DNA of 64,000 nucleotides, from the NCBI GenBank assembly GCA_031002005.1, contig JARYHS010011408.1:218901473-218965472 (forward strand), in the 5' to 3' direction. The position numbers and the translations under genes are program-made. Source of the stretch: Vandiemenella viatica. Its lineage: Eukaryota > Arthropoda > Insecta > Orthoptera > Morabidae. Under the pieces are notes generated by a model, which was given only the letters and a program-made list of their open reading frames with translations, was not told where the DNA came from and did not search any database. Below, piece after piece: positions 10,053 to 22,071 of the stretch (its first letter is position 1; every line of letters begins with the position of its first letter).

Positions 10053-11948
10053 AATTATTATTAAACAACACTCTTAACCCTTACTTTGTAATGTTTTATG
10101 TATTTCGACTTTAGTTTACACCGCCACACTGTCGGAACTACTTACTTGAAGCTGAAATAATGAAATCAGTAAAAGCAAGGCGAACTAAAAATAAATTTTA
10201 AAAACATTATTCCATGTAGTATTTAGTCCTGGTCCAGGCAACATAGATCCTGATAAATATGGAACTGTTTTTAACATAATGAAGTAATGATTTCAGTAAC
10301 ATAGCGCTGATGAAAGCGATTTAAATTATTTTTAAAAACTTAACTTTACTCATGTCCTCTGCTGTAACAACGAATTCCAGTTGTCATTCTTGCTCAGGTT
10401 AAATTTCAATCTAATCAAATCCTCTACTGATATTGCTGCTCGAAAATAAATGCTTTGTATTACATATGTATGGACACAGAATGTAACGAAAACACATAAA
10501 TCGAACGAGTATAAATAAACAAAATTATTTTAAGCGAAATACATACTTTCCTTTCAGTGTTCTGGCAATTCGTTTCTTGGCAGTTGCTTAAATAGAACTG
10601 TTATTAAATAATGTTCGATTTTGTAGTAACATCTCTGGCCATTGTTAGTAAGGCAACGAAGGCGGGATGCGTGACGTCACAGCGTGACAGACATCGTTAC
10701 GAAACTTGCGTTTTATTAATATTGATAATGATTAATTAGTGGGAAAGTGACGAAAGAAGCGAAACTTTACAATACTTACAAGTTTTTAAGTTTTACATCA
10801 TGTGTGTCATCACTGTTAGTACTTCAGTTCGCAAAGTAGTAGGAAGGTCTTGCTACTCCATACTTGTAAGTATTCGACGACATAGCTGATGAAACTCAAA
10901 CATGGAGATGACATATAAATTAGTTAAACTGGGTATAACATCGCAGTGTTAAATACATGATCCTCCGACTGTACGTAGAAGTATTACGCTCAGACCATTA
11001 ACCGAGAATCCCTGATGAGTCAGTGCATACGGAGTTTTTGTGCAGTGTATTGTGCTCAGGAGTCACGTACAACGAGGGTAAAAAGAGCTCTTGGGCGCAC
11101 TTGTACTTGATGTGGCGAGGGACAGAAGCTGTGGTGGCTAAGTATTATGTCAAGTTTATGTACTCACAAGGGGAAAACAAGCAACCTATCTCAGCCTTAA
11201 ATGAAAGCGGCGCTTAAAATAATATGGAGAACGGAAAGTTTATAAAAGGCTATTGGAATTTGTTCCTTATGAATAAAATTGTTATAAGCGAGCGCAGGCC
11301 TGTAAACAGAACATTCTCCGTTTTTATCTCGTATATATTCAAATATTTAAGCGTTTTTTTAATCGCAAGTGCCAATATGTACTAACAAAAAAATCTTTTC
11401 TGGTACGTTTCTATTTGAGCAAACAGAATCGGAGATTTACAAGCAATGTACGAGTATTATTTTCATACTAACTCTACTGGTTTCTCCCATGGTTAACCAA
11501 ATGATATTTTGTCATCTCTCCTACATTTATTGCAACTTTCTAGTAATTCCTCTAATGATTTAAGGATTGAAGTGCTTACTCTGCACATTATCCAATAAAC
11601 GCTTAGATTTATAGTTCAAATATTTTTGATTTTTAGCATACAGATATGAATATAGAGAATATTTCGTTATTTGGGGTCATTTGATCCGCAGGACCATTAA
11701 GTCTGAAAAAGAATTGTTGGAAAGAATGGGAATGAAACTATATTTTTATATAAATTAACTGGGGGAACATTCCGGAATTTGCCTGGAATGCTTTAGAAAA
11801 AAAGGGAAATTTGAAAACAAGATGTCTCGATCAAGATTCTTACCGCAGTCTCCGTAATGTAGACAACATAATCAACAGGACTGGCTGAGACTTATGAGTT
11901 AAATCTGTTCATAAAATTGCCATCAGTTTTTTTTTTATTTTGTTGCTA
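10053..11948. other. No gene recognised
   Basis: AT-rich intergenic or intronic DNA. The only motif of note is a perfect palindrome GTGACGTCAC at 10671-10680, a cAMP-response-element-type site, which may be chance. Open frames at 11023-11217 and 11369-11563 show no domain. Confidence 0.4.
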
Positions 11949-12650
11949 CAAGGGTTATTTAAAAAAAATAAAGTCCCTTTTTTAATCAGAAAAAAGATAA
12001 TGTAACTATCATTATGAAATACACATATATTTCATCTACTTTTTTACATAATTTCCATTTGAATATTGTCCAACAGGTTTTTGTCGTCAAAGAAATCTGT
12101 CGCCCATTAAGATGCCCAATCCATGACTGCCGTTTTCACTTTTTCGTCGTTGCTGAACCGTTGACCACAAACTCCTTTAAGTACCGAAATCTTTGAAAAT
12201 TGCTGAGTGAAAGGTCTGGACTTTAGAATTTTACTGTCCACATCACGAAACAAATCATTAGAAATCAGGGAAGGTCGGCCTGGGCGTTTATCATCATGTA
12301 CACATTAACTCGCCAGTCCTTGAACATTCTTACCCACTTTCGGACTTCCTATCATTCATAGAAATATCACCGTACATTTCACAAACCTGACGGCCAATTT
12401 CCGCTGCTTCCAAGTTTCTTGCAACAATAGTCGAATTACAGGTCGTATTTCGCAGCCAGCAGGTGAATCAATTTTCTTAAACATTATAAACTTATACAGC
12501 TCAGCGCACAGACAGACGATATGGCTGCAAATGGCGTCTAAACGGTCGCAGAGCATGCTGGGATCAGACGCGCATGCGCACTGCGGTAATCACGCGTCAT
12601 CCACACACTCATTCACAAAAAGACCTTATTTTTTTAAAAAATAGCCCTGG
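11949..12650 (-). mobile_element. Internally deleted mariner element
   Basis: Terminal inverted repeats CAAGGGTTATTTAAAAAAAA and (complement of the right end) CAGGGCTATTTTTTAAAAAA are each flanked by TA, the Tc1/mariner target. The minus strand holds a mariner transposase start: GCEIRPVIRLLLQETW, then KCTVIFL, then a frame reading EVRKWVRMFKDWRVNV, the usual HTH region. A jump follows to a C-terminal-like segment (YLKEFVVNG...WIGHLNGR). The catalytic Asp triad is deleted and frames are broken, so it is a dead, roughly half-length derivative. Confidence 0.8.
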
Positions 12651-13027
12651 TATTTTTTTCTTTTTAGAACCACAAATGAATTTTATCTCGTATTCAAAGT
12701 AAAGATATTAGCTGAAAATAATTTTTATACTTCAGTTTCCGCTCACATTGAATAATTACATAGAGCTAAATGCTCAAGTGCGTTGAGGATCTAACTCCTT
12801 CGAAGATATTAATTGCTTGAAATTATGATTGCGACAATTATCTGTTGACCCAGTCTTCATGGCTGCCGTGGACGGAGTTGAGTGAACGATAAATGAAGCA
12901 AGTTAGAGGATGAAATCCGGTGCTAGCCTATTCAGATCTACTCTTCCGAAAAATATCAGAGGGTTGCCTTTGCTTAACATCATAATCTACAGTAAGAATG
13001 GATACTTTCCCAGTGTATAATAGCAGT
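12651..13027. other. No gene recognised
   Basis: Nothing beyond AT-rich sequence between the mariner and the fold-back element. Confidence 0.4.
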
Positions 13028-13226
13028 GAAGTCTTCACGGGTGTCCCGCCGATTTGGGTTGTGAAAACACGACATTTCGACATCGGTACTGGTCTGCTGA
13101 CCGAAAGATACTGTATCGGTCAGCCGACCAGTAAAGATGTTTTCTCACTTGAAGAAGACGACGGAGCTAGTCGTCGAAATATCGTGTCTTCGCAACACAG
13201 TCCGGTGATACACCCGTGAATACTTC
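13028..13226. mobile_element. Fold-back element family D, copy 1
   Basis: The two ends (GAAGTCTTCACGGGTGT and the complement GAAGTATTCACGGGTGT) are followed inward by matching blocks including GACACGATATTTCGAC and its partner. The arms pair over roughly 60 bp around a short centre. Related ends occur at 19329, 26290-26345 and 49843-50222. There is no coding capacity. Confidence 0.6.
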
Positions 13227-13831
13227 ATTACAATCTACAATGTCTTATGCCCTCACTCCAATCCGCACTGAGGAGATGTTTGCGGGTTAACCCAGGTATT
13301 TAATGCACAATTTTATGATTAGAAACTGAGCATCATTACCTCTCCTATCCTGCGATCTAAGTCCCGATGGTGAAAATTTCTTCCACCAGCAGCTAATCAC
13401 TTGTCATGCGCTGGACAACATCACGGTGCCGTAACCACCTGAACTTACGGGTCAAGCATTTGTTTGTGATGACGTTAGATAAAAGCCACTGTGCAGATGA
13501 TTTCCACCCACAGCCTTGGCTCTCATCAGTCCCCGACAGAAGACCCCGATGTTGGCATCATCTCCCCCCACACTCCAAACAGACGGGCACAAGTGTTAGT
13601 AAGACGAAGAGCTCTTAGGGTGGCACGTGCGCTTCTCCCCAAACACAGTTCCGGACACAATGGACCTGTTCTAGCTCTACTCGAGGAGCCGGGCGCGGAA
13701 GTTTGTACACGGCAGCCGGCCGCCAGATGCATAGCTACACTTCCGCCTGTAAACATTAGCTGCCTCTGCTCCAGAGAACCACAACCGGCACTCGCATGTT
13801 ATGAGACGTATTCTTCTTGTCTAAAATTACG
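13227..13831. other. No gene recognised; GC-rich patch 13480-13770
   Basis: The patch has raised CpG content and overlapping open frames on both strands, which is typical of GC-rich DNA rather than proof of coding. No splice-consistent exon or motif is identified. Confidence 0.4.
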
Positions 13832-13914
13832 ATCTATCGATCTAAACTCTTGTATAGTGCTACAAACTACAACAAACAAGCAGTTTAAATGCGTTCGATA
13901 TATCGATTATTAAG
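13832..13914 (+). repeat. Short direct repeat, copy 1
   Basis: Shares ATCTATCGATCTAAAC, a CAAACAA block and GATATATCGAT with 14169-14230 in the same order. A SINE fragment lies between the copies. Confidence 0.45.
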
Positions 13915-14029
13915 GGTGATATCCATGTGATTAACATGTAGACGGCGCTCGTGAACAATAGCTACGCCTGTTTTAGAGTATCACAAGTAATATTCTTACA
14001 TTACGAGACACATCACATTCTTATCATGC

Positions 14030-14161
14030 CACGATGCTGCCTTCAAAAGGCCATGGCCGAATTCCTTCCCATTCCTTGCCCCCCCCCCCCAATCCTTTCC
14101 CGTCTCTAAAGATCTCGCTGTTAGAGAGACGTCAAGCAGATGATAATAATAATAATAATAA
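14030..14161 (+). repeat. SINE-1 3' fragment
   Basis: GGCCATGGCCGAATTCCTTC, TTCCCGTCTCTAAAGA and GAGACGTCAAGCAGAT match the 3' half of the SINE at 49922-50158. It carries a C-run expansion in the middle and ends in (AAT)n, an alternative tail to the usual poly(A). Confidence 0.75.
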
Positions 14162-14168
14162 ACATTCT

Positions 14169-14230
14169 TATCTATCGATCTAAACACCCTACCATTTACC
14201 ACAAACAATTTCGATATATCGATCTTAAGA
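14169..14230 (+). repeat. Short direct repeat, copy 2
   Basis: Partner of 13832-13914; begins TATCTATCGATCTAAAC and ends TCGATATATCGATCTTAAG. Confidence 0.45.
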
Positions 14231-14240
14231 TTAACGATTA

Positions 14241-17229
14241 AGAGTATGGTGACAATTAGCTTCAGTCAGAGCCAAAGTTGTTTGTAAATACATTATGAAA
14301 AAACAGATCTACCAATTTACTAAACGTTAGTTTCTTTCTGGCAATATATTTCATTAAAAATTGCGCAAGGATTCAAAACGGCACTTGAGACAAAGTAGTA
14401 GCACTTGGTTACAATTAAGAATGCTACTTTTCGTTCATAATCGAAGATATAGTTCCAAAAAAATGCAGTGTTTGGTCAATGGAATCTAAAATTTCGTTTG
14501 TAAACAAGTAACAGTTTTGAATGCAGCTAGCTGCGCCGAAAGGTATGCAGCCATCACAGCGAAATCGTGCGGCTTGTTGCAGACACCAGGCGGTTATCCT
14601 TTCAGTGAGATGTCAGCTAAAAATGTAATTCTTTTCTCTAGACGGAAAATTATGCGGTCTGAATAATTGTAAAAGAGAAGAACATAACTCAGCAGCATTT
14701 TATGAAGACCAAAGTAGTAAAAGAAGTCATTTTGCTTCAAGGTAATTGTCAAAGTATATAGTATACCTGGAAATAACTGTATATGAAGCTATGAACGAGG
14801 AATCATATTTTACTGATCTAGTTACCTTCCATTGTTGCGTTAAATAAAGTATTGGCGCTTAGAACTGCTTTCTTTTAGGAAATATAATACAGCTTTCTGC
14901 GTTTCATATACGAAGGAATATATTTCATATTTACGGTTCTGTGTCATCTCATGGTCATAGGAAGAGTGTTTCAATTTACAATCCGCAGCAGATTTACTGT
15001 AGATTATTCTTACCAGTGATATTATTGGATATAGGGAAATTACGGACTGAAGTTGTTATGTGATTCATTCTTCCAAATGGTGTGTTTTGAAATGAAATTC
15101 CTAGAGTTTTAAATGCCGGAAAACGAAGATCAAAACTTTCCCACTAGATTTCAGTGCTTGGCTCCTTAACTTCGACAAACTCGTTTGCTTAAAGTTTAAA
15201 AATTACCTATCTTCCTGCCCGAAAATTACTAAAATATTTCTGGGATTTTTTATAAACACTATTCATAATTTTTATTTGAATTGTTAGTTTGTAACATAGT
15301 ATCACTAATTGTTAAATAGAATATTTTGAGAACAGTTTATGTCTTCAAGATAAACGCCTTTTCCTTATGTTAGTTTTCTGTATTTGGAAATTGTATCATC
15401 GAACGAATATTAGAAGAAATACTTTTCTGAGTCATTTACCATTTACCGAGATCAGGGGCAGTCAGGAGCTTTTATGTAATTGTGATTAGAAACAATATAG
15501 TAAAAGAGGGATCGGTTGTCTTAGTGGTTTAGGCGTTGACAAGAGATCTAAAGGTCTAGGTGTAGCATAACGAGTCCCTTATTATGAGAAGAGTTCGTTG
15601 CCATGGGGACAACAGACTAACAAAACCGAGCCAGCGATGTACAGCGTTAGTGACCGTATGAGTCAACGCCAATCAGAAAGTTACAAAGAACGTTATATCT
15701 TCGGATACCTTATTTTTAACTGCAGGTTGAATAAATGACAAAGAATCATATGAAAGTTTGTTTTCATTCAAATATGAAAGATAAGTTGACACATTTGTAG
15801 GTTCAAATTCTACACAAATTAAAACGGAACTTGTATCCCTGGCGACTGAAAAACATAAAGCTATAAAGAAACCAGACAAGAAAGAAGTCCGACAGGAATA
15901 AAAATATAACACCGGTTCCAATCACAATCTCGGCTGAGATTTGTATAGAGCGCTTAACCAGACCTTCACCTCTGGCACAGCTTGCTGTGTTATGCGAAGT
16001 ACGCCAGAACTCTTCCGTTGTACGAATTCCACGTTAAACTGTAGGTCCCCTCCAGGGCTAACAAACCTAATAGTAACACGGATGTATCCTCATCCAAAGC
16101 AAATTCAGTCCAAAACGATGACTTAACATGGTTGAGTTGGTCCAAGTCGAAATATACGTCACTGCTTAGTAATCGCTAAAAAGTGTCGACTTAAATGAAA
16201 TGTTGGGATTTCAGAAATTTTGAGTATTAAACGCAAATAAGTGACAGTTGATACATTTGCATCACATTAAAATCTTTACTCAAATAAATATTCTGCATAG
16301 TTTTTGTTTAAAACGCAGGTGTCATACATAATTCTCTGCTAAAGAAATCACTTCATGACAAATTCGTAACAGGAAAAATATGAATTTATTTTTTAGACGA
16401 TGTTCACACACATAGATTGTTCTTAAGTGTTGCAGGCTTGTGATGTTGCTTCAAACACTTTTAACGCAAAACACTGTATCCTAATTCGGACATGTTTTGC
16501 GATTTATGTTTGTGACCATGACCTGTACGTGTTGCGGACAGCGAGGAGTGGAACTGTCAGAGATGGTCAGAGGTATCAAGGCTTTCATCGCAGCCTCATA
16601 CAAATAAATAGCGCCTGCGTAGCAGCGCCCTCAAGAAATCTCTTGAGTAAACATCATTCAATGAACAGATGCTGGCTGCTGTCTCCTAAATAAACAGGTG
16701 CCCTGGGCTGCATTTGTCTCGTTTGACATTCCGGTTTCATGTTCTCTAGGTCTGGCGTTCGTCCATCAGGCTTTACAGTACACAGCACAGTTAGTTGAAT
16801 TACTTCCATATTAAACCTTCATCTGTCAGTCAGTATGAAGATAGAAAGACAACACTGTCAAACCATAGTTGTTATGTAGGGATTCAACTGATAATAACTT
16901 ACAAAATGTTAAATTTACCTGCTGTTCAGTACTATGAACATGCGTAATTAAACAGATACTCAGTTAAATTTATTAACGTAATCCAAGAACCCACATGCGG
17001 AAAGAAAATAGGACAAAAGAGTCTTACGAGAACTTACAGTAGCATCTAAAACAAAAAATGTTTGTCCATAAACACAAAAGTCAAGCACCACAGTTATGGA
17101 ACTGAAGCTTTGTATGCCAGTGAACCCTTACACTCAACAGAAAAGGTGACCTGGAAAACATTATGAAGAATAACGTAAAATATTACGAAATACGAGTATA
17201 TTCAAGCCAAAAAACAAAAACTGAAGACG
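14241..17229. other. No gene recognised
   Basis: About 3 kb of AT-rich DNA. At 15510-15600 a stretch (GGTTGTCTTAGTGGTTTAGGC, then GAGTCCC) looks faintly like a tRNA-derived SINE head but lacks a clear B box. Open frames at 15673-15921 and 16427-16693 have no recognisable domain. Confidence 0.4.
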
Positions 17230-17655
17230 GATACAGTATCTAGCCAAGAAAAACTACGTAACACTGTCAAATCTCGCGGCAGACATCAGAAAGAGAACAT
17301 TAAAGTTTCATGGGGACACTCTGGATCCCAGCAACAAAACTCACCTTCAAAATTGTGGCTTACATAGAACATCTGAGAACTATGCCTTGGGTCCAGCAAG
17401 TCAAAAATGCTCACAGAAATTCGTCAGAAATTGTGGACAGAAACGCATATAGACAAAAAAATGGGATGTGCTGGCTGAGAATAAAGTGTGATGGCCACAA
17501 GGACCAACCATGATTGCCGAGGAATAAGTGGATTGAAGAAAGGAAGAGAACCCACTGAGAAAAAATGAGAGCTGAATGAAAACTCAGAAAAGAGAATCAA
17601 GAAGTTGGGTGATCCAATAAGGGCCAATCGCACATAATAATAATAATAATGCTAC
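17230..17655 (+). pseudogene. Non-LTR retrotransposon 3' end (RT C-terminus)
   Basis: Shifting frames read RTMPWVQQVKNAHRN.., IVDRNAYRQKN and later RRKLKFHGDTLD, resembling the post-RT region of RTE/jockey-type LINEs (W...V..DL...I..I.DR..FR). The sequence ends in (ATA)n at 17636-17652, which fits a LINE 3' microsatellite tail. Many stops: a dead fragment. Confidence 0.5.
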
Positions 17656-18640
17656 TGTTTTCTATGTCAAGAGGATATACGATTATTATAACATTTTTAT
17701 CCTTCACCGTCCACTTTGCAACAATAATTATATCATGTGAGTAGGAATTCAGCTGACAATGATAAAATATTAAATGTACTACTGCTATACACTGTATTCG
17801 TAATTAAACAAATATTGAAGCAATTTTACTAACGTAATTTAGGCCAACAAGAGGTGTAAGCAGTCACCTTCACCTTGTAGCATGATTATAGAATCTGATT
17901 TCTTAAGTTCTAGTAATTTTTTTTTTTTTTTTTTTTTTTTTTGCAAATATACGTAGTTGCGCTTTATAGTCAAGTTAATATTGCTCACAGCAGAAAGTGA
18001 TTAGAAACTTATATATGTTACACATCTTGCAGCATAGATGAAACAATTGATTTAGATGTAAAAATTAATCAATTGATACAATCAGTTCCAAGCTGGTAAA
18101 TAACTGAATTTCACAGGTTTTGCGCTCTTTTTGCATACAGAAATATTAATTAATTGTGAGGATAGTGGGTTAGAATGCGATGGCATGAATGTGTAAATTA
18201 AATACGTGCTAAGTATTTCATTGATGCAAATATTTATTACTTCTAGCTTCAACTTATAATTGCGAATTAAATAATGTGCTCCGGGTATCCTCTGCATTTG
18301 ATTTTGTTTTAACGAAATAAGGTTGATAAAATCAATAAAAATTAGTTGCTTACAACAGTATTTAAGTATTAACACGCCTTTTTGGTATGTTTTAGAGTTC
18401 GCGTCAACCATTTTTCTTCTAATCTTTGACAGCAAAGACATTAAATGATAATTTGACTAATCGATAGTAGACAGCTTTCAACCTTGAAACTGCGAGAGAA
18501 TAATATTATATTTATTTTAACCATGGAGGAAGGAAATATATGAAGGAGAAGTGACGTTAAATCGGTGAAGCAGGCTCTAAACTCTCCCGCATGGCGGCAG
18601 CAGCGGTATTGCGCTTCCAAACATTGCGATGTTCCCAGTA
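17656..18640. other. No gene recognised; long poly(T) at 17919-17942
   Basis: AT-rich sequence. The T-run could be the tail of a minus-strand retroelement, but no body was recognised beside it. 18540-18640 is slightly GC-richer and directly precedes the 150-bp tandem repeat. Confidence 0.4.
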
Positions 18641-19035
18641 TATCTCGAAAACTAAGCAAGATATCGAAAAAGTTTATTCTTTATTTTCGATTTGTCTCGT
18701 CGTGTTACATAAGAATCTATCATTAAATTTGACTTTTGCGAAATTTTTCTTCTCCATTTCAACTCAAGACACCTCACTTTTGATACAGTATATCTCTAGA
18801 ACTAGGTGAGATATCAAAATTTTTTATTCTTTATTTTTCATTTGTCTCGTCTTTTTAAATAAGAATACATCATCAAATTTGACTTTAACCAATGTTTTCT
18901 TCTGAATTTCAACCAAAACCATTTCACATTTGGGACAGAATATCTCGAAAACTAAGCAGAATATCAAAAAATTTTATTCTACATTTTTTATTTGTCATAT
19001 CGAGTTACATAATAATCCATCACCAGATATCGGCG
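18641..19035 (+). repeat. 150-bp tandem repeat, about 2.6 units
   Basis: Units start at 18641, 18791 and 18941, each with TATCTCGAAAACTAAGCA or a close variant, followed by an AT-rich TTTATTCT..ATTTGTCTCGTC block and a final block with TTTGACTTT and TTTCAAC. The spacing is exactly 150 bp at both steps although the units differ at many positions. The third unit stops after about 90 bp. Confidence 0.8.
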
Positions 19036-19328
19036 TCACCTTTATCCTAGAGTCCCCTTGAGGTTTTTGTACATATTCCCCGTGTCTGTATGGAAGCGGC
19101 CATGCCCCCTCCACTCCCGCCATGCCCCCCCCACTCCTCCTCCGCCCTGCTTCACTTCAATGCGTGGTGAAGGTCTCTTGCGTCGTCTCCATATATTTCC
19201 TTCCTCCATGATTTTAACCACCTGTTAAAATTTACCAGTGTCTCAAACGATGTAAACTTGCCTTCATTCTTTTTGAACGGGCATTTGATTCTAAATGTGA
19301 GGACGTAGGTTTTCACGGCGTATCGATG

Positions 19329-19467
19329 ATATGAAGTCTTCACGGTGCAGCTCTGGTGCTCCCTGCATAACATCAGATCTGAAGATGGCGACAGAGCTAG
19401 CCGCCGAATTCTCGCTGTTGTTTTTCTTCAACACTATACGGCGGAGAACCCGTGAAGACTTCATATG
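19329..19467. mobile_element. Fold-back element family D, copy 2
   Basis: The ends ATATGAAGTCTTCACGG and CCGTGAAGACTTCATAT are perfect complements over 17 bp. The interior contains GAAGATGGCGACAGAGCTAG, close to the GAAGACGACGGAGCTAGTCG of copy 1. It is shorter than copy 1 and has no coding capacity. Confidence 0.7.
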
Positions 19468-20215
19468 ATTCTGAATGTGTCGAGTAAAATATTGAAATTT
19501 TAATTCAGAAACATCGGAGATTAAAGTAAATGAATTTTTGATATCTGTTGTTACAGAAAAGAGCTGAGAGATGTGTGTCACTAGAGAAAATCATCTGTAA
19601 ATAGCATTTCTGTGACGCCGTTGCCGAAATAGTTAAGGAAACCTCAGACGCTGCAGGAGTAATGGTGATCGTGATCAGCTGGCAATCAGACACACGCTGC
19701 CGTTGGTTTATTCAAGAGTTGTCTGGGGAAAGTGTGCCTGAGTTCTGCATTGTGAGTTTTAAGTGGATTCACACGCCTCGGCGTGGGCAGACGAGCCAAG
19801 TATGTCGTATCCTGTGCTTCACTGAAAACAGCTAGAAATAAATTTATTACATCAAAACGAAACAGTGAAAAGACGAAGATTAAATCGAAGTAGAAGGTAC
19901 AGAGTATTAGACGAAAACAGTGTTCCATCTGAAGCCATCGAATAAAAATTAAACTTTATAGGGCACAGAGTTTCCATATGCTGCGTATTCCGCCATTTTC
20001 ATGATTTAACTAAACCCAGTAATTCTAACGAGAAAACGGTTAGAATTTAACCTGGAATCGGAACGCGGAACTCTTATCGTGCATCATATCAACAAAGCAA
20101 AGCTTTGCAATAGGTTAATAACGCCTTATAAAAATTTCGGCATAAAGAATTCGAACTGGTAGCCATTCGGTCCTTATATACACATTAACAACCAAGCTAT
20201 CATAGCGTTCATTCT
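19468..20215. other. No gene recognised
   Basis: Open frames at 19505-19693 and 19686-19928 (minus) show no domain. No repeat ends are visible. Confidence 0.4.
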
Positions 20216-20430
20216 ATAGCCTGTTCAGTTAACAGAGGCGATTCAAGGTTAGTCTGCTCTATACTCACTGCGCTGTCGTTTCCCTAAAAACGAAGGGGAA
20301 ATTTGTCACTTGCTTACTTGGACACAGCAGTCAGATCGGAAAGGTAGGTGGGGTGATGATGTCAGGAGTGGAAACAGGGGAACATGACCTTGAGCTGCCA
20401 GTTCGGAGTGAATAGAGTATATTAAATTAT
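20216..20430. mobile_element. TIR MITE family A, copy 2
   Basis: Starts CTGTTCAGTTAACAGAGGCG and ends with ACATGACCTTGAGCTGCCAG plus GAGTGAATAGAG. Across the middle it aligns with 9834-10052 (AAGGGGAAATTT, CAGCAGTCAGATCGGA), so the two are copies of one family. The terminal repeats are more decayed than in copy 1. Confidence 0.6.
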
Positions 20431-20531
20431 GAATACAGTGGTCACTGTTTTCTTAGTCACAGAATGAATAAGTGTTGGGCTGGTGGTTTTATACCCAAAT
20501 GACCTCATTCTCGTGAAAGAATGTATGAAGA

Positions 20532-20850
20532 CAGGGTGAAAAGTTCTTGACCTTAAAGTGAAAGAGTGTGTTTTTTAACTAAAATAAATTAATTTTTTTT
20601 ACGTAGTCCTCCTTTAGTTTAACGTGCTTTGTCCAACGATTCTCAAATGTACGGCTTTCAACCCTGACAAACAAAACTGGAAGATCTGAAAAATGCTTAT
20701 CTATAGATCAAGTAAAAAATTCGTTGTTGTGACGCCTGTACCAAATGTGCAAAGAAATTGCATTGATAGCAAAGCTACATCAGTGCCAGGTTGATTAGTT
20801 ATCAGCTTACCGTTATACTTCCTCGGTGATCACAAAATAATACTCACTCT
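20532..20850 (-). pseudogene. Mariner-family 3' remnant
   Basis: The minus strand reads FENRWTKHVKLKEDYVKK before a stop, the usual end of mariner transposases (..RW.KCI...GDYVEK). The sequence then runs to CAGGGTGAAAAGTTCTTGAC, a plausible terminal repeat. Only the C-terminus survives, with frame breaks upstream. Confidence 0.6.
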
Positions 20851-22071
20851 TGCCGTGACCTCTCCTCTCTTGTCCGACGCAGTGTGTAAGTCGATTTTTC
20901 TAAACCGTATTTACACGACAGAACACTGAATTACACTTACACGACCATTATTTAATAAAACTGGCATGTAGAGCATAAAATAGCAGCCTGATCGATTGAT
21001 TCCTTCATAATGTTAATACAAATGTTCACAAATACGGGAGGGGGATAGTAGATGTTGCTATTCGTAGTAGATTAGGCACTTTGCTTAAAAATATATCACA
21101 TCTTACTGCTGTTAAAGTAATTATCTACAGGCACTGAAAACTCTTTGTATGATCGCCATCTCTGAAGCTAAGAGCAGTTGTATCACTGGTGTCATAAAGT
21201 ATTGGAGTGGGCTCGAGAATCAAAACAGCCTTTTCCACATGCGTGAATCACTACCTTCAGTTCGAGGGGACCGTTTGCCGCAGCCTGTGATGTCTCCTAA
21301 TGAGCTAGCCTAATAGCTTGCCTCTGGACAGAGGAGGCCCTCATACCAGACGGCCACGCGCCGTTACCATATCGGGCAGTGCCATCTCCGCTCTCTTAAG
21401 GACCTCCATCGGCTTCGGTGGACACACTCATTGGCGGCCATACAACGCTATTACCGGGTATCGGTCACTACAAAAGCCAAGCAATACTACAGCTCGAATA
21501 TCAACAATACGATGTTCATAAAAGCAACGTAAACAAAAACAAAAAAATCATGTAGTAAAATGGTCGCAGTACCACGGATTGTCTGTTGTTATTCTGGCCG
21601 ACGTTGCATTAATTTATTCAGAGTGCTGTACTTCCTTCTATAGAATCCACTAAATTGTCACTATAAGGATTTCTGGAAACAAATTTCCACATAAAAAAAT
21701 GTAACAGGCATCTAAGATCCAGAGTTGAAACCGTAGAGAGCATCCAGCACGTAGGCCGTCCCGGAGTCTAGACTACGAGGCACGTTTCGGGTCGTTCAGT
21801 AGACATCAAAGACAGGGTCTCGTTTCCTGGTTACGCTCTACTGCCAGGCACGTTTCTCGACTCCAACTCTCTCTGCGATAGAACTTCGGAACAATTCGAC
21901 GCTGGGAGTAAGAAAGAGACTCATGAGTTGGAGACCGCATATCTGTAACCGAAACGATAATATTTCAAGTACATTAGATGGTCCTTGCGAAAATTTTGCG
22001 AGAAATATGTGATGTATAGGAGATTTGTGGTTTTTAGTAGGATTAAAGTAACACCGGCTCATTAAAAGCTT
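20851..22071. other. No gene recognised
   Basis: Mixed-composition DNA. 21290-21530 and 21720-21900 are richer in G+C but contain no identifiable motif, repeat end or RNA gene. Confidence 0.4.
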
